DNA of 64,000 bases, taken from contig CM075203.1 in the NCBI GenBank assembly GCA_037577475.1, forward strand, positions 3,985,501-4,049,500, read 5' to 3'. Every line of letters starts with the position of its first letter. Positions within the stretch are counted from its first letter, which is position 1. The stretch is from Chaunax sp. Z400. Lineage: Eukaryota; Chordata; Actinopteri; Lophiiformes; Chaunacidae. The notes beneath the pieces are model-generated. The model made no database searches, was not told the origin of the DNA, and was given only the letters and a program-made list of their open reading frames with translations. The position numbers were made by a program, and so were the translations under genes. Shown here piece after piece: positions 35,216 to 47,040 of this stretch.

Positions 35216-35704
35216 AAATATTATATTCTCCAGTTGTCACCTAAGAAATTACGGTTTTTGTTTTTGTTCTATTTTTATCATCGATTAAATTGAGATAATC
35301 ATTAAAAGTTCACAGTGAACAAAATACTGGTTGTTATTTTCATACAACACAAACTACCAATCAAATCTGCAGACAAACACAGTGGTGTGTTGTTAAATCC
35401 CTTGAGTGTACAAAGAACAGTGGCAAAAAGAAAAAATCTGAGTTATCAGTTATCTTCAGTAAGAATGTTATTTTATGTAGAGCATTGAACGCTCATCATG
35501 TCCTGTATTAAATCCTCCTCAGTGAGCGAGGCAGACATGTGAGTAAATATCTCTTCCTTTGCCTGTGTGTATGATGTGCTGACACTATGTTGTGGTCATG
35601 CATGCTCTGAAATAACTGTGACACGGCATTCTTCAGGGGTCACAGACCCGCTTTTGGCTCGGCCTTTATCCCTGCTCTGAGCCGTAAAGCTCGGTGTCAC
35701 CAAT

Positions 35705-35965
35705 AATTAACTCCACCAATGAGGTACAAAAAATACTGATTGGATTTTCATGCAAGTTGGTGGGAGGGTTGGGCATATGACGCAGAAGAACCTATTACAT
35801 TTTGGAGTAGATCTAGATAAAGAGAGGTGAATCCACCATTTATTTTGTCACAAACTTAAACAGAACCACGGCAGCACATGTCTTCTTGTTATTAAATTAG
35901 GGTTTAATTTAATTAATGGGGATAACTGGCCCTTTGTGGAGGTATGCGCTCTATTGAGAGCCCTC
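35705..35965 (+). repeat. dispersed repeat family A, copy 3
   Basis: Contains AACTCCACCAATGAGGTAC, GGATTTTCATGCAAGTTGG, TTGGGCATATGACGCAGAAG, TTTTGGAGTAGATCTAGAT and TTAGGGTTTAATTTAATTAA in family order. Confidence 0.65.
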
Positions 35966-37095
35966 ATGGTTAATTTCTGTGACTGTAGAGAGTGATAAAG
36001 GAGGTGAAAGCATGCTGTAAAATCCCTACACACACATACACACAAACTGAACTGGTTATGCCCAGACATATCTTCTATTTTTATCAGCATTAACACCCCA
36101 ATTCCCTCATGTCTCATATTTGGAGGTGAAGCCTGGTTGAAATAGATCATGTGTGGACTGAGATTAGTCTCTGTGCACTTATTATAAAACAACTCCCCCC
36201 CCCGCCCCTCCCTCTCGCACCTTTTCTTTCTGACCCACATCACAAGCCCCATCTCTGTCCCTCCCACCTCTCACACATTTCCCACTTGCATGCATACTCA
36301 TGCTGTCTTATCTGATTTTAATCACTCGATAAAAGGCCCAGTGTGTGTTATCAGGACCGCACCATGCTGTAGTTAAAGTTGATATTGCCAGTAACAGAGC
36401 CGGGCTTTATGAGCCATAACAAGTCGTCATTAAAAGTCATTAGCAAACATCAGCATCGTAAAAAGGCCACAGTCGGTCTCGAGAGCCCCACAAGAGCTGT
36501 GAATGGAGAGAGATAAAGATGCATTTGTGAGCGAGACATGGGGCGGCGATAAGATGGAGAAAGAGGGAGACAGTTTGAGCAGGAGTTGTTCCAGGATTAC
36601 TTTTTGCACTGCATTTGTTAACGTCACACTTTTGTCTGTGTGTGTGTGTGTGTGTCTGTGTGTGTGTTTGCTTGTGTTTTTGTTTCTCCCAAACGCCGTC
36701 CAGCATTCCTTGCCTGTCCGTTGACGGGAGAGCAGTGTTTTGGAGAAAATATTGAATTAGAGAAAAAAGAGGCAGAGAGGGAGAAATGAAGGAGAGGGAG
36801 AAATATTGACTCCTTCTGGGAAGGAGCGAGACGGCAACGCCTTTCCAATAACCATAAACCCACTGGGCTGAAAATAGACGGGCCAAATGAATAAACGAAT
36901 GTGTTCATCCCACATGAGCTCTTCTCTTTCACAGACCGAGGAGGAGAGTGGAGGTGAAACCCCCCCCTCCTTCCCTTCTCTTTCTCTCCTTCCTCTTTCA
37001 TTGAGGCCATCATTTCTTCACCATGACGAGAGATATTAACCGGAACAAAACAGGTGTTTATGGGAAGCCTTCCCTCAAATGAGGTTTTGACGTCA

Positions 37096-37122
37096 TTACA
37101 CACACACACACACACACACAAA
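37096..37122. repeat. (CA)n microsatellite
   Basis: A pure CA tract followed by a shorter one a few bases later. Frames read across it encode only repetitive peptides and were not annotated. Confidence 0.9.
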
Positions 37123-37379
37123 GATGCACACACACACTTCACTGTGCTGCGCAAAGGTGTCGACATCAGTGCATGCAAAAGAAGAAAAACATCTGTTTCA
37201 CATTTCATTCTACACCCCCCCTTCATATGTCATGGGCCATGTGGACATGCTTTACTTCTCACACACATGCGTACATACAGGGGAGGGTTGGTGGTCTCAG
37301 TGGTTTAGTTCATCTCAAAGCAGAATGGGGGTAGCTTCCGTACCCGTTTTTCAGCTTATTAAAGGGTAACTTCAACCGA

Positions 37380-38005
37380 AAGATGGTGGCGTGCTGGTTA
37401 ACGCCGTCGCCTCACAGCTCTGAACTGTGGGCTTTCCTGTGTGGAGTTTGGATGGGATCCCTCTGGGTGCTCCGGCTTCCTCCCACAGTGCAAAAAAACA
37501 TGCAATATTGGTGGCACGATGGCTGAGTTTACATTAGCAGGCAGGAGTGACTCAATTCTGTTTTTTGCCTCCATGTGGCAAATCTGAGCAAAATATCAAA
37601 ATTGACAAATGAGGCTTGTAATGTGCAGAGCTTGAGTTGTGGGCGGCTGTGGCCTACAGTAGGTGGGAAAAGAGCAGTCATCCACCTATCAGAAGGTCGG
37701 TGGTTCGATCCCCAGTTCCCCCTGTCTATGTGTCGGAGTATCCTTGAGCAAGATACTGAACCCCAGTTCAGCTCCCCGGCTGCTGCAAGGACTGCCCTCC
37801 GCTGCTCGGGGATGGGTCCAATGCAGAGAAAGAATTTCCCCACGGGGACAATAAAGTATAACTCATTTATTATTATAACTGCCTGAAGGTGTGAATGTGA
37901 GTGTGGATGGTTGTTTGTCTTTATGGCCCTGTGATGAATAATAGCAATCTGTCCAGGATGTACTCTCCTTTCGCCCAATGTCAGCTGTGATAGGCTCCAG
38001 TCTTA
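37380..38005 (+). mobile_element. SINE-like repeat split by an insertion
   Basis: The left half (37380-37505) has GTGGCGTGCTGGTTAACGC, GTCGCCTCACAGCTC and GGTGCTCCGGCTTCCTCCCA. The right half (37880-38003) has GAAGGTGTGAATGTGAGTG, TCTTTATGGCCCTGTGATG and CAGCTGTGATAGGCTCCAG. In other fish copies that I recall, these halves are contiguous. Here about 370 bp separates them, including the SINE at 37632-37875. Confidence 0.7.
37632..37875 (+). mobile_element. tRNA-derived SINE-like element, second copy
   Basis: Same family as 13922-14150. Head TGGGCGGCTGTGGCCTACAG, B box GGTTCGATCC, body ATCCACCTATCAGAAGGTCG and AGTATCCTTGAGCAAGATAC. It ends in AGAATTTCCCCACGGGGAC and AATAAAGTATAA with an ATT-type tail. 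It lies inside another repeat. Confidence 0.7.
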
Positions 38006-39107
38006 CGCAATTAATGAATGGGAACAAATTTTCCAACCTGTCTCTATACTTGAAAACTACACTCATATATGATTATTGACCTAAACTGTGGATATCAATA
38101 TGATGCTGTAACAGCATCTCGTCTTCTGGAAGGCTTTCCCATAAAATTCAGCCACAAGAGCATTAATGAGTTTGGACACTGATGTTTTGACGACAAGGAC
38201 TGGCTTTCAGACAAACCTCCAGTTCAAAGGTGACTGACGGGCAGAGGACAAAGCTCTACCAAGTTCTCCCACAACAATCTCAGAAACCCATTTCTTCATT
38301 CACCTCACTTTTGTACAATGTGTGCATTGTTGTGTCGAAACAGGAAAATGCCTTCCCCAAACTATTGCCACGTAAGCACACTGTTGTGTTAAGTATCACT
38401 GTCTACTAAAGAACCAAGACTTCCCTTCATTCCACATAATAGACATATTATCCTCCGTCTCCAACCCACTTCTATGGAAGTGGTCCCGTAAAATGATATT
38501 TGAAAAACCGCATCATTTGTTTCGACAGAGTGCTTCATGAACAGTTTTCATTGGAACCACTTTCAACCAAATAAATAGTCCCAACGTAAACTCTTGACGC
38601 TGACGTCTGTCGATTATAGTTACCAGAAAATTGCTTCTGGAGAGACACGGATGGATTTTAAAATGCTTTGAGTGCTCAAACAAAATTTAATTCACTCCCA
38701 TTAAAACATTCAGAGGCTAATATCTCCTATAAATGATCTGCATGTCTGGATACCAGTAAAAATGGGAAAAAAGTTAACATTTTATGTCACTTGGTTGAAT
38801 TTCGCTGTGTCCATTTTAAGCAATGTGGTGAAGATAGTTGTTGTGTGACAGTATGAGGTCAGGCTAACCAGACCGTTAAGATTACCTGCTGTAGTAATGA
38901 GTGTGTACTCATTCATTTCATCCTCTCATTTCTCATTTTGTTCATTCAACTCTAATTACAGACATGATTAGCACAGTTTCCTCTTTTTACCTCATTTCTT
39001 CTCCATTCATTTACCTTCAATTCACCGCTTGCAGCAATTTCTTCACCCTCCTGACCTTCTTTTCACTCCTCCTCCTCCTCTTCATCTTTCTTTCCCACAT
39101 TGCCCAC

Positions 39108-39128
39108 TGCTCTCTCTCTCTCTCTCTG

Positions 39129-39164
<36 letters not shown>
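39108..39164. repeat. (CT)n microsatellite
   Basis: A CT tract with one GTCG interruption. It lies just upstream of the M-box/TATA-like sequence at 39167-39202. Confidence 0.95.
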
Positions 39165-39165
<1 letters not shown>

Positions 39166-39282
39166 GAAGTCATGTGACTTCTCTGAAGCTGAGCCCTATA
39201 AACCAGCAGTACTTGGGGGGCTCAGTGTCTACACAGCTCTCTGATTGGCTCATGCATTCAGATGCTGCTTCACTATTCGGTG

Positions 39283-39288
39283 CACACA

Positions 39289-39337
<49 letters not shown>

Positions 39338-39366
39338 ACACACACACACACATACACACACACACA
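39283..39366. repeat. (CA)n microsatellite
   Basis: About 40 CA units interrupted by CT and TA dinucleotides. Confidence 0.95.
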
Positions 39367-39491
39367 GCAGACCCCCTGTTTTCTTCTTTCAGGAACAAAT
39401 GTGATCTTTCACATTAAAAACAGAGAGGAGGGGATGTTTATGTGTCCAAATGCCATCAATGCCATAGTATTTAAATAGGGTAATGATTACT

Positions 39492-39496
<5 letters not shown>

Positions 39497-39563
<67 letters not shown>
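39497..39563. repeat. (CA)n microsatellite
   Basis: A pure CA tract of about 33 units. Confidence 0.95.
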
Positions 39564-39565
<2 letters not shown>

Positions 39566-42044
39566 TGCCTGAGAGAGAAAAGGCGTTTTATACTGTGCTG
39601 CATGCATATCGTGCTGTGGCAGATCAATGGTTGAATGGTCTCAATGCTGAGACTCCAACTGGCTCCATATAGAGGGGAAACAGAGCAGTCTGTCAGTGTT
39701 CAAGGAGGCTTCTGTTGTTTTTAATTCACTGTGAAAACCCTGTAAAATCCAGTTTATTATTTGAAACAAAACCCATAAAGTTGTTTTGGTTTTTACTCAT
39801 GAGAAACAAAAACAAAAAACTTGTTTCGAGACAGGTTTTTATCTGACGCCGATAATTATGTATCTATAGCTTCAGGGTTAATGATCTCCTCAAATACGGA
39901 AATCAGATAGTAATAATAGTCGAAGAATATTGATAAAGAAATGAAACCTCTTTGAAACTGTACTCGCCTGTTTATTATGATGGCCAAAGACCAACACCTT
40001 CCCACACACTTTTCACAGCTGTCATTGCACTCAGTAGTAAAGTTGACTTAGATAGTGTTTTGCGTGTGTGTGTGTGCTGCAGGTAAACAGAGGTGGGAGT
40101 AACTAATAGAAGGACCACGTGAATGCAGCCAATATCAATTCTTCATTCTTCCATTATTTCAGATGGGAATAAGCTTTAATACAAGGGTGACCAAGCTTTT
40201 TTAGGGACTAAAATGACAACTCACACCAACAAATAGCACTAGGCTAACTGCCCCTTTAAAGGACTGAAGGTATTGCATGGGTGCTGCCATTTATCCACGA
40301 TCCCTTACTCACTACACATGTATGTGCATATGCTAGCACTTCCATGCATGTGTGCATGCCTGCTTAAGTTTCAAGGTCAAATATTGTGCAGTCCTGTTTG
40401 CTGGCTGAGGGCACACAATGACACCTGAGAGTGTTAGAGGGTTTGGTCGGAGTCCATGCCGTTACAGTAAGCCATTTGGCATTCCAGCGTCTCTACATTC
40501 CCACAGCTGTGAATGGAGAGTAAAAAAAAAAAAAAAGAAAAAGAAAAATTAAATGTAGCTTCTAGGCAAAACAATGCGACAGTGTCTTCTAAAGCATGTC
40601 CCGCAACCTGTTTTGTACTTTTCAGGTCATCCGAGGTTGTTTTCTTTGTTCTTCTCGCCAGAAACAGCATGGGTGAACCAGGTGTTACGGGAAAACCATT
40701 TCAATGATGATTTGAGTGAAAATAAGCGGTATGGGGGGTTGGTGGTGGAGTCAGATTAGAAAAAAATATTGTGGTTTGAATGTGTGTGTCTCTATGAGCT
40801 GGTCAGTGAGTGCAGGTCTGGTCTATATAGGCATACATGCACATGCATACATTTTTGAGTGCATTTTACTATCTGTATTCTTCCCATATGGTTTTTATTG
40901 ATCCGTGTCCCTGCTATACCCCTCCTGTTCCCTCTCGTTCTCTCCGTCTCTCTCTCTGCGCTGATGGTGAAGGAATGATGGAATGCTGGAGGGTAAATCT
41001 CTGGTTTCCTGGAAGCTGGTCTGGCTTTATCAGAAGCGGCTGTGACAATACTCGAGCTGATGGGCCAACCAAACATCTTTCCTATAAGCGCCGATCAGCC
41101 AACAAAAAGCCTTCCTGGAAGAAATAATCAGCAAACCGGAGGCCCTTCCTGGAAGACCACTGTGGATTGCTTGTTGCAGGGCATATTCCTAACCCTTTAA
41201 GTTTCTTTCCACCTTCTGTGCTTGACAGCGTTGACATTGGCATGAGCTCAAAAATGAAACGTATGGAAAAATAAATAGTTAATAACGCTGAGATTTTAAT
41301 CAGACATGACATCACTCAAACCGGCTCACTTTTGCCCAACTTCTGGTGTTGAACTAAAACACAAGATTGAAGCTATGAAGCCCTGAGTTTGGTGTGAATG
41401 TTTTGATTGCTGGCGGAAAAAAAAAAACGTGTTGTGCTTGGCCAGGCACTCTGTTGACAACTGTTGAGCTGGACACAGTAAGTCATTACCCGAAAAAATG
41501 AATCACGGTGGAAAGACTTTCTATGAGTGTGTGAGATTCACAAGAGGAGAGAAGGATACAGGGAAAATATTCCAGCCCCGCTAACCAGGCAACTAAAGGG
41601 AACATAAATGAGTCATAGTGAGATGAGCTGGCTTATTTAGACAATGTGTGTTTGTGTGTAAAACTGGATTATTCTGGTTGGATTTTGGGAAGAAGGCTCA
41701 CTCTTCTGTTTGTCCTGTGAACTACGTCAGTTCAAGCCATAATTACCCTTCGCTCAGTCTTCCTCCCATGAGCCCATAGTGTCACCCACCAACATTCACA
41801 CGCACACGAGCATACAAACAGCAGCTTTACACACACACACACACATTTTTTCCTTTAAGTGTCATAGCAAAATAAAGAATCATGGTGGTGAGTTTTTCAA
41901 TCATTGTAATTACCTGTGCCGAGTAAAGCTGTAAAGACAGTTGTTAACTATTATTGTCACCTGGCACTTCCTCAGAGGTCTGTGGCAGCCTTATACCCAG
42001 ATGTGTGTCTGTGTATGTGTGTGTGTGTGGTGTAATGTATCATA

Positions 42045-42957
42045 TACCTTGGAAGCTTAATGATTCAACCTCCGTTTCATATCAAGTTTATTGGCAAAAT
42101 ATACGATTTATCAGCTGTTGCAAAATCCAGATCACACAAGAACAGTTTAAATAGCTCAATACTGAAACAAACCTGAATAACATCCCTCAAAAGAGACACA
42201 TTTGCATTCAGATGTTGTTAAAACACTGTCCCAACCTTCATAGACTTGCTTTAGCAGTAGAGTCACAAAGTTTTTTTTTTCTGTGAAGGCCTAAATTTAC
42301 ATTCAGGCTCGCTACCTGAACTCCAAGACGTTCAGCACTGCTGACCCAAAAAACACAAGGAAAGTCGGTTTCAGTTGCTCATAACCATCTCGATAAGACA
42401 CAGAAGTTTTGGGATGCTGTTCTGTGGAGCGATGAAACCCAAGTGTAACTTTGGGGGCCTATGGATCAGCGGTATGTCTGCAGGAGGAAGAGTGACCTAC
42501 AGTGAAGCATGGCTCTGCGATGCTCTGGGGCTGCTTTGCTTCCTCAGGCACTGGAAACCTGCAGCGGTTAGAGGGTATGGTTGGTTTCAGAAGAAGTCCT
42601 GGATCATTCTAGAGTGGCCGTCACAGTCGCCGGACTGGAATTGCATAGAATATCTCTAGTGGGATTTGAAGAAGGTGGTTCCAGCATGTAAAAGCAGGAA
42701 TATTACAGAACTGGAGGTGTTTGCACATGAGGAATGGGCTAAGATTCCTCTGGAACGCTGCCACATGCTGAAGTCTGGATATGCATCGCTTTTTGCTTTT
42801 GAGTTATATTTGGGGGGAAAAGAAACGTATTTTTGTTGTATTGAGCTACTTTAACTGTTCTTGTTTGATTTAGTTAATGCAAACAGCTGACTACTTATAT
42901 ATTTTGCTAATAAACCTAATATACAATGGGGGTTGAATAATTTAGCTTCCAACTGTA
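42045..42957 (+). mobile_element. decayed Tc1-like transposon, near full-length span
   Basis: The span is about 910 bp and bounded by TA. The right end GGGGGTTGAATAATTTAGCTT matches the elements at 11.0 and 27.1 kb, and the left end has the inverse (AAGCTTAATGATTCAACCTC). Inside, transposase pieces are readable across frames: FWDAVLWSDETQV-like sequence near 42410, AGGRVTYSEAWL, EWPSQSPDWNCIEYL and, after a stop, WDLKKVVPACKSRN with AHEEWAKIP. The SPDWN-IE pattern is the second DDE acidic block. Stops and frameshifts make it inactive. Confidence 0.75.
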
Positions 42958-43094
42958 TTATTATATTAACAACAAAACAGTCAGAAATTCAGTTTCATAT
43001 CAAATTTCTGCTTGTTCTTTAGCCTGAACTTGATGTTCTTTCACCAAAAGCTTTGCTTTTATAAAACTTCAATTCTCTCAGGTGGATTCCCTCA

Positions 43095-43125
<31 letters not shown>

Positions 43126-43254
43126 AAGACACCTCACTCACTCTTTCTCATACACACACTATCAGGAGTCAAGCCGTAAAAAGTCAACTCAATTAAAGTG
43201 CCTCATTTCCTGAAAGCCAGCCTCAGACAGAACAGTAGGTATGCAGGGAATGGG

Positions 43255-43258
<4 letters not shown>

Positions 43259-43324
<66 letters not shown>
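43259..43324. repeat. (GT)n(GA)n compound microsatellite
   Basis: About 13 GT units followed by about 20 GA units with one AA interruption. Confidence 0.95.
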
Positions 43325-43453
43325 AATGGAGAAACTCGCCTCATGCTTAATTTTACCAAAAGCAATCAATGCGCACACTCTGTATTGGATGCACACTAAA
43401 ACCACAGGCTGTCATAAATCTCCTCCATGTGCACCCTTTCACCTATGTGACCT

Positions 43454-43456
<3 letters not shown>

Positions 43457-43512
<56 letters not shown>
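43457..43512. repeat. (CA)n microsatellite
   Basis: A pure CA tract of about 28 units, ending 40 bp upstream of the TATAAAA motif at 43552. Confidence 0.95.
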
Positions 43513-43515
<3 letters not shown>

Positions 43516-43551
43516 AGGACACCATCCTCACTCAGCCCCTTGGGCAGGATG

Positions 43552-43558
43552 TATAAAA
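43552..43558 (+). promoter_or_regulatory. candidate TATA box inside an inverted repeat
   Basis: TATAAAA lies between TTGGGCAGGA at 43540-43549 and its exact reverse complement TCCTGCCCAA at 43584-43593. No coding exon follows, so any transcript would be non-coding or unrelated to the annotated genes. The call rests on motif form only. Confidence 0.3.
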
Positions 43559-43625
43559 CCCTGCTGCATTCCTTTCCAGTTAGTCCTGCCCAAAGTGAGC
43601 TTTCTACACAGTAACTGCTGTGTCA

Positions 43626-43627
<2 letters not shown>

Positions 43628-43656
<29 letters not shown>
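43628..43656. repeat. (GT)n microsatellite
   Basis: A pure GT tract of about 14 units. Confidence 0.95.
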
Positions 43657-46050
43657 ATGGTGTTAACACAACTGAGTGCTTCTGGGAATCCCTTTGTTAC
43701 TGCGTGTTGTGTACAAATGTGGAGCCGTGACCCCGCCCCTTCATATGTTTTCTGATGCCTATGGAATTTACCCACAATGCTCTAGCAGAGAAAACAAGTA
43801 GTGATGATTGCAGGGACGTTAATCTCTCGATGAACGTCTATCCTCCTCCTCTCACTGCTCTTTAAAAAGCCCACATGAATGAATAAACACTGCTTTGTTT
43901 GACTAGGAAATCCTACTTGTCAGTTATTATCTGGCATTGCTGGAATACATGCTGCCTTACAATATATTACGGTAAGTCAGAGCCGTCAATATTGACTCAG
44001 TGAAGCAACGGAGAGAAACGAGGAGACACAAAGTGAAGTAACACACAGGGGCCAATGCATTGACTTTTGTAAAAATAGTGCTCTTTAATATAAATTATTG
44101 AAATATTTTAGAAATATAAATATGTGCAACGTTCCTTTTCATTTATTTTTTTTTTGTAATGCTTTGTCATTTCAGATATTACAGCTTGTATTATGCCAGA
44201 CTAGTGGCCAGCCTTTTGCCAGAGTCTTTATAAAAGACAAATCGTTCACGTGCATGTGTGGGTCCACATGTGTGAGAAAATAAAGACTGAGATTTGACAC
44301 AAAATGTGCATCACTAGGGAATATTCCGGCGCTCTCGTCTCAAGTGGCCACGTGAGATCGCGTCACGTTCAGGATCTGAAAAGGCTACCACTCCAATATG
44401 GATCACAGGTAAGTATGAGCACCGTTAAGACGAATTGGATCAAATCCCAGTCTTGTATTTTGTTTTACAAAAGGCTTTTGTTTTAAAGGAAGTCTTGTGT
44501 TCCCTTGACATTCAGACAGACGAACCCAACTCCGGCTTCAGAGGTAACGGTGGAACGTTAGTGAGGTGAGAAACATTTCTAAAGTTACAAGGATTACAAA
44601 GTCCACATAACAGCTCACCTCCTCTCTTATCTCCTTCATGAGTGGAGACGCTCACACACCAACATAAAAAAAAAAAAATTTAAAGTTTGAGATGATAATG
44701 TAAAGACAGAATTAAGACAAAATGTTCCTTTTCACACGGGGCTTCTTAGCCAACCTGGCTGTATATTTAGAAGCTATGTCCTGTTGAGCTCGGCCATTTC
44801 CTCTAAGCCTGGGACATCAGTCGCATCAATGTTTGTGTTTAGCTGTATACCAGTATGTCTCCTCCCCCTTCTCTCCCACCCTAGCCCCCTCCCCAGTTCT
44901 CTGTCCTCTACAGTTTCCTTTTCCTAATCCCATTCTCCTTCGTTCAATCCTTTCTCTCGCCCTCCCCCGATCTATAGAATCATAGCGGTTGTCATTCCCC
45001 AAAGAGCTTTACCGTGTCGCTGACATTTCTCCAGCGAGTCTGGATAAAAATAAGTTCTGCAGTTTTCTTTGGTGTTGTGCCAAGCCTTTTGTCTCAGTAA
45101 CAAGCCTTTGTCTCGGCAGCAGAAGTCTGTTTTCTGTCACTGTCAACGATGTAACTCCAAAACTGGGAGAAAGGGGGGGAGGAGGAGGAGGAGGGGGTCT
45201 GGTTCAGGGGTAAAGGAGGAGAAACAAAGAGGAGGAGAAAGAAAGAGGAGGAGAAGATGCTTTGTAATGCTTTTTTTCTTCCTTTCTCTTGACTAAACCT
45301 AAATGTGGGTCCATACCTGTGTGTTTGTGTGTGTGGAGCTGGTGTGTGTCGACACCCCACTCCCCTCTTTGAGGCAACATCTGTGGGAGGCTGCAGTGGA
45401 AATGTGTGCGCCACCACAACACACAAACACACACAGACAGACAAACAAAAAAACTGTGCGTTCTCTGAAACGAGCTTTGCCTTTTTCTCTGTGACTCCAC
45501 CTTCATTAACCCCCCCCCCCCCATCTATGCCTCTGTTCTTTGCCTTCTTTCTTCCTGTCCGGCGATCCAGAAAGTTGTAAATGAGACTTTTACTCTAAAG
45601 CACATTAAACCCACAGGGATCACGGGCAGTGAGGTGATCACGTCATCGCTGTCATTGCTAATATCTACCAATCAGGTTAATCTTCTGCGAGGCTCTGCTC
45701 TGCGTCTCAGTGATAGGAAACATTGACCTCTGACCTCTAGCTTCATCTGCCACTCACTCTAGTGGTCAGTTTTTGCAAGGAAGGAGGGATGAGGTAATCG
45801 TCGGTCACCCAAATCACACTCCTCATCCCAGACTCCGAGATGGTGGGAGACTCTAGGTAGACGTTGTCTGTCAGTGTTGAAACAGAGCTGGGGTCAGCTG
45901 ATTCTGGTCTCAATGAGAAACGGACCTCATATTGGCATCTAAGACTAACTGGTCAGTACCTGATGGCGCACATATTCATGTATGCACTGAGAACTGGTCT
46001 GTGCTGTCCTCCAGGCACCTGGTCCATGTAGTGGAACCTCTGCAGTTCAG

Positions 46051-46834
46051 TCATATAGGAGCATCGTACTCCTCCAAGAAGTCTCTAAGCGTATGTGGGA
46101 GCTGCTCGGCTCCCTCCGCGCCCCCCAGGCCTCGGTTGTTCAGGGTTCTCCTGCACAAGTGCTGCAGGGACGAGAGAGAAGTCAAGAGGGGCCGGCGTAA
46201 TTCCAAGGGAATCCTCTCTCCACCGGTGTGGATCAGATAAACGCTACGTCCCGTCATTTCCGCCTCTCCTGAATTGCCCCCACACGCCCCGTCTCTGCTC
46301 CTTCCAGCATGCGGCCCTTTGCCCATGTAGTGCGCTATGAGTTTCAGCACGCAATCAAACTGCGGGGGCTCTTGGGTGTTTTGGGGGTCCGGCTGTAAGA
46401 AGAAGCCGCCTCCCTCACTGTGGATGCGCAGGTTCTTGGTTCCTCGCGCAGTCTGGACTGAGAGGGTGAAGAAGTGGTGGTGGTCCGAGGAGTCGCGGAT
46501 CAGGAAGGTGCCGGGTGGTTCAGAGCGCAGCCTGGAGCTTGCCTCCCTGCCCCCGACAGCCCCCCAGTAAAACCCACTCTCCTGTAGCTTACAAAATGCA
46601 CGCATCACCTGAGAAAGGTAGAAAACACACATTCCATTGTTATTACCTGTTAGAGTGAATGCTCACACTTCAACAATGTGCTCACTACAAACTCAGGTGA
46701 CTGACCTGCTGGTAGTGTGCATGCGAGCTAAAGGGCTTGAAGTGATGTGGGGTAAAGTTGGACCCCTGAACCCTGCCTTCTGAAGGGGTCACGTTGCTCA
46801 TGGCGAGGGGGGAGCGTCCGTTGAAGGTTACCAT
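46051..46834 (-). CDS. socs3: suppressor of cytokine signaling 3
   Basis: SOCS3 is a cytosolic feedback inhibitor. It binds JAKs and phosphorylated cytokine receptors and recruits a Cullin5-Elongin ubiquitin ligase. Two coding exons on the minus strand, 46706-46834 and 46051-46608, give 228 codons plus stop (human 225). Exon 1 encodes MVTFNGRSPLAMSN and the kinase-inhibitory/ESS region ending HHFKPFSSHAHYQQ. Exon 2 continues VMRAFCKLQESGFYWGAV, then the SH2 domain with GTFLIRDSSDHHHFFTLSV (phosphotyrosine-binding arginine in FLIRDSS). Next come a PEST-like insert after LIAHYM and the SOCS box SLQHLCRRTL ... TLRDFLEEYDAPI. The start was chosen as MVT, matching the family N-terminus, in a GCCATGG context. 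A 97-bp intron (GTCAGT...TTTCTCAG) splits the coding region, unlike human SOCS3. Teleosts have socs3a and socs3b; I cannot assign which copy this is. Confidence 0.93.
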
Positions 46835-47040
46835 GGCGCCATGGCCCCCTGCCTCTGGCCGCTTGTTGAGAGGCAGGGGGCCCTGAACAAGAGTGTCGAG
46901 TTGGACAAGTGGGAAGGAGTTTGGGGCAGAGGGGGAGGAAAGAGAGGGGGAATGGGGTGAGGGTGGCAGGGTCACACACCGGGTCCAGGGCCCCGGGGTA
47001 GAGGAGTCTGATGCATCCAGAGAGGGGCTGGGAGAGAGCA

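Larger units (their letters stand above)
34000..46000. other. 12-kb gene-poor region between tha1 and socs3
   Basis: No protein-coding exon is convincing. The longer open frames are low-complexity translations of CA/GT and GA tracts. The region holds two Tc1 remnants, a nested SINE, one copy of repeat family A, at least six long microsatellites and two TATA-box candidates, described separately. The part from about 46.0 kb down to 45.6 kb probably contains the socs3 3' UTR. Confidence 0.6.

Noticed and set aside
36624..37226. A 200-codon minus-strand open frame
   Set aside because: Much of it is translated CA/GT and GA low complexity, with no similarity to a known family and no splice or start context.
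38901..39404. A 167-codon plus-strand open frame
   Set aside because: Its second half is CT and CA repeat translation (LSLSLS, HTHTHT).
45094..45524. Overlapping serine/cysteine-rich frames near 45.1-45.5 kb
   Set aside because: Driven by GGA/GAG and CA repeats. No family resemblance and no splice structure.
34000..46000. Search for tmem235, expected between tha1 and socs3 from human synteny
   Set aside because: No claudin-like membrane exons could be seen. The gene is either elsewhere or not detectable by eye.
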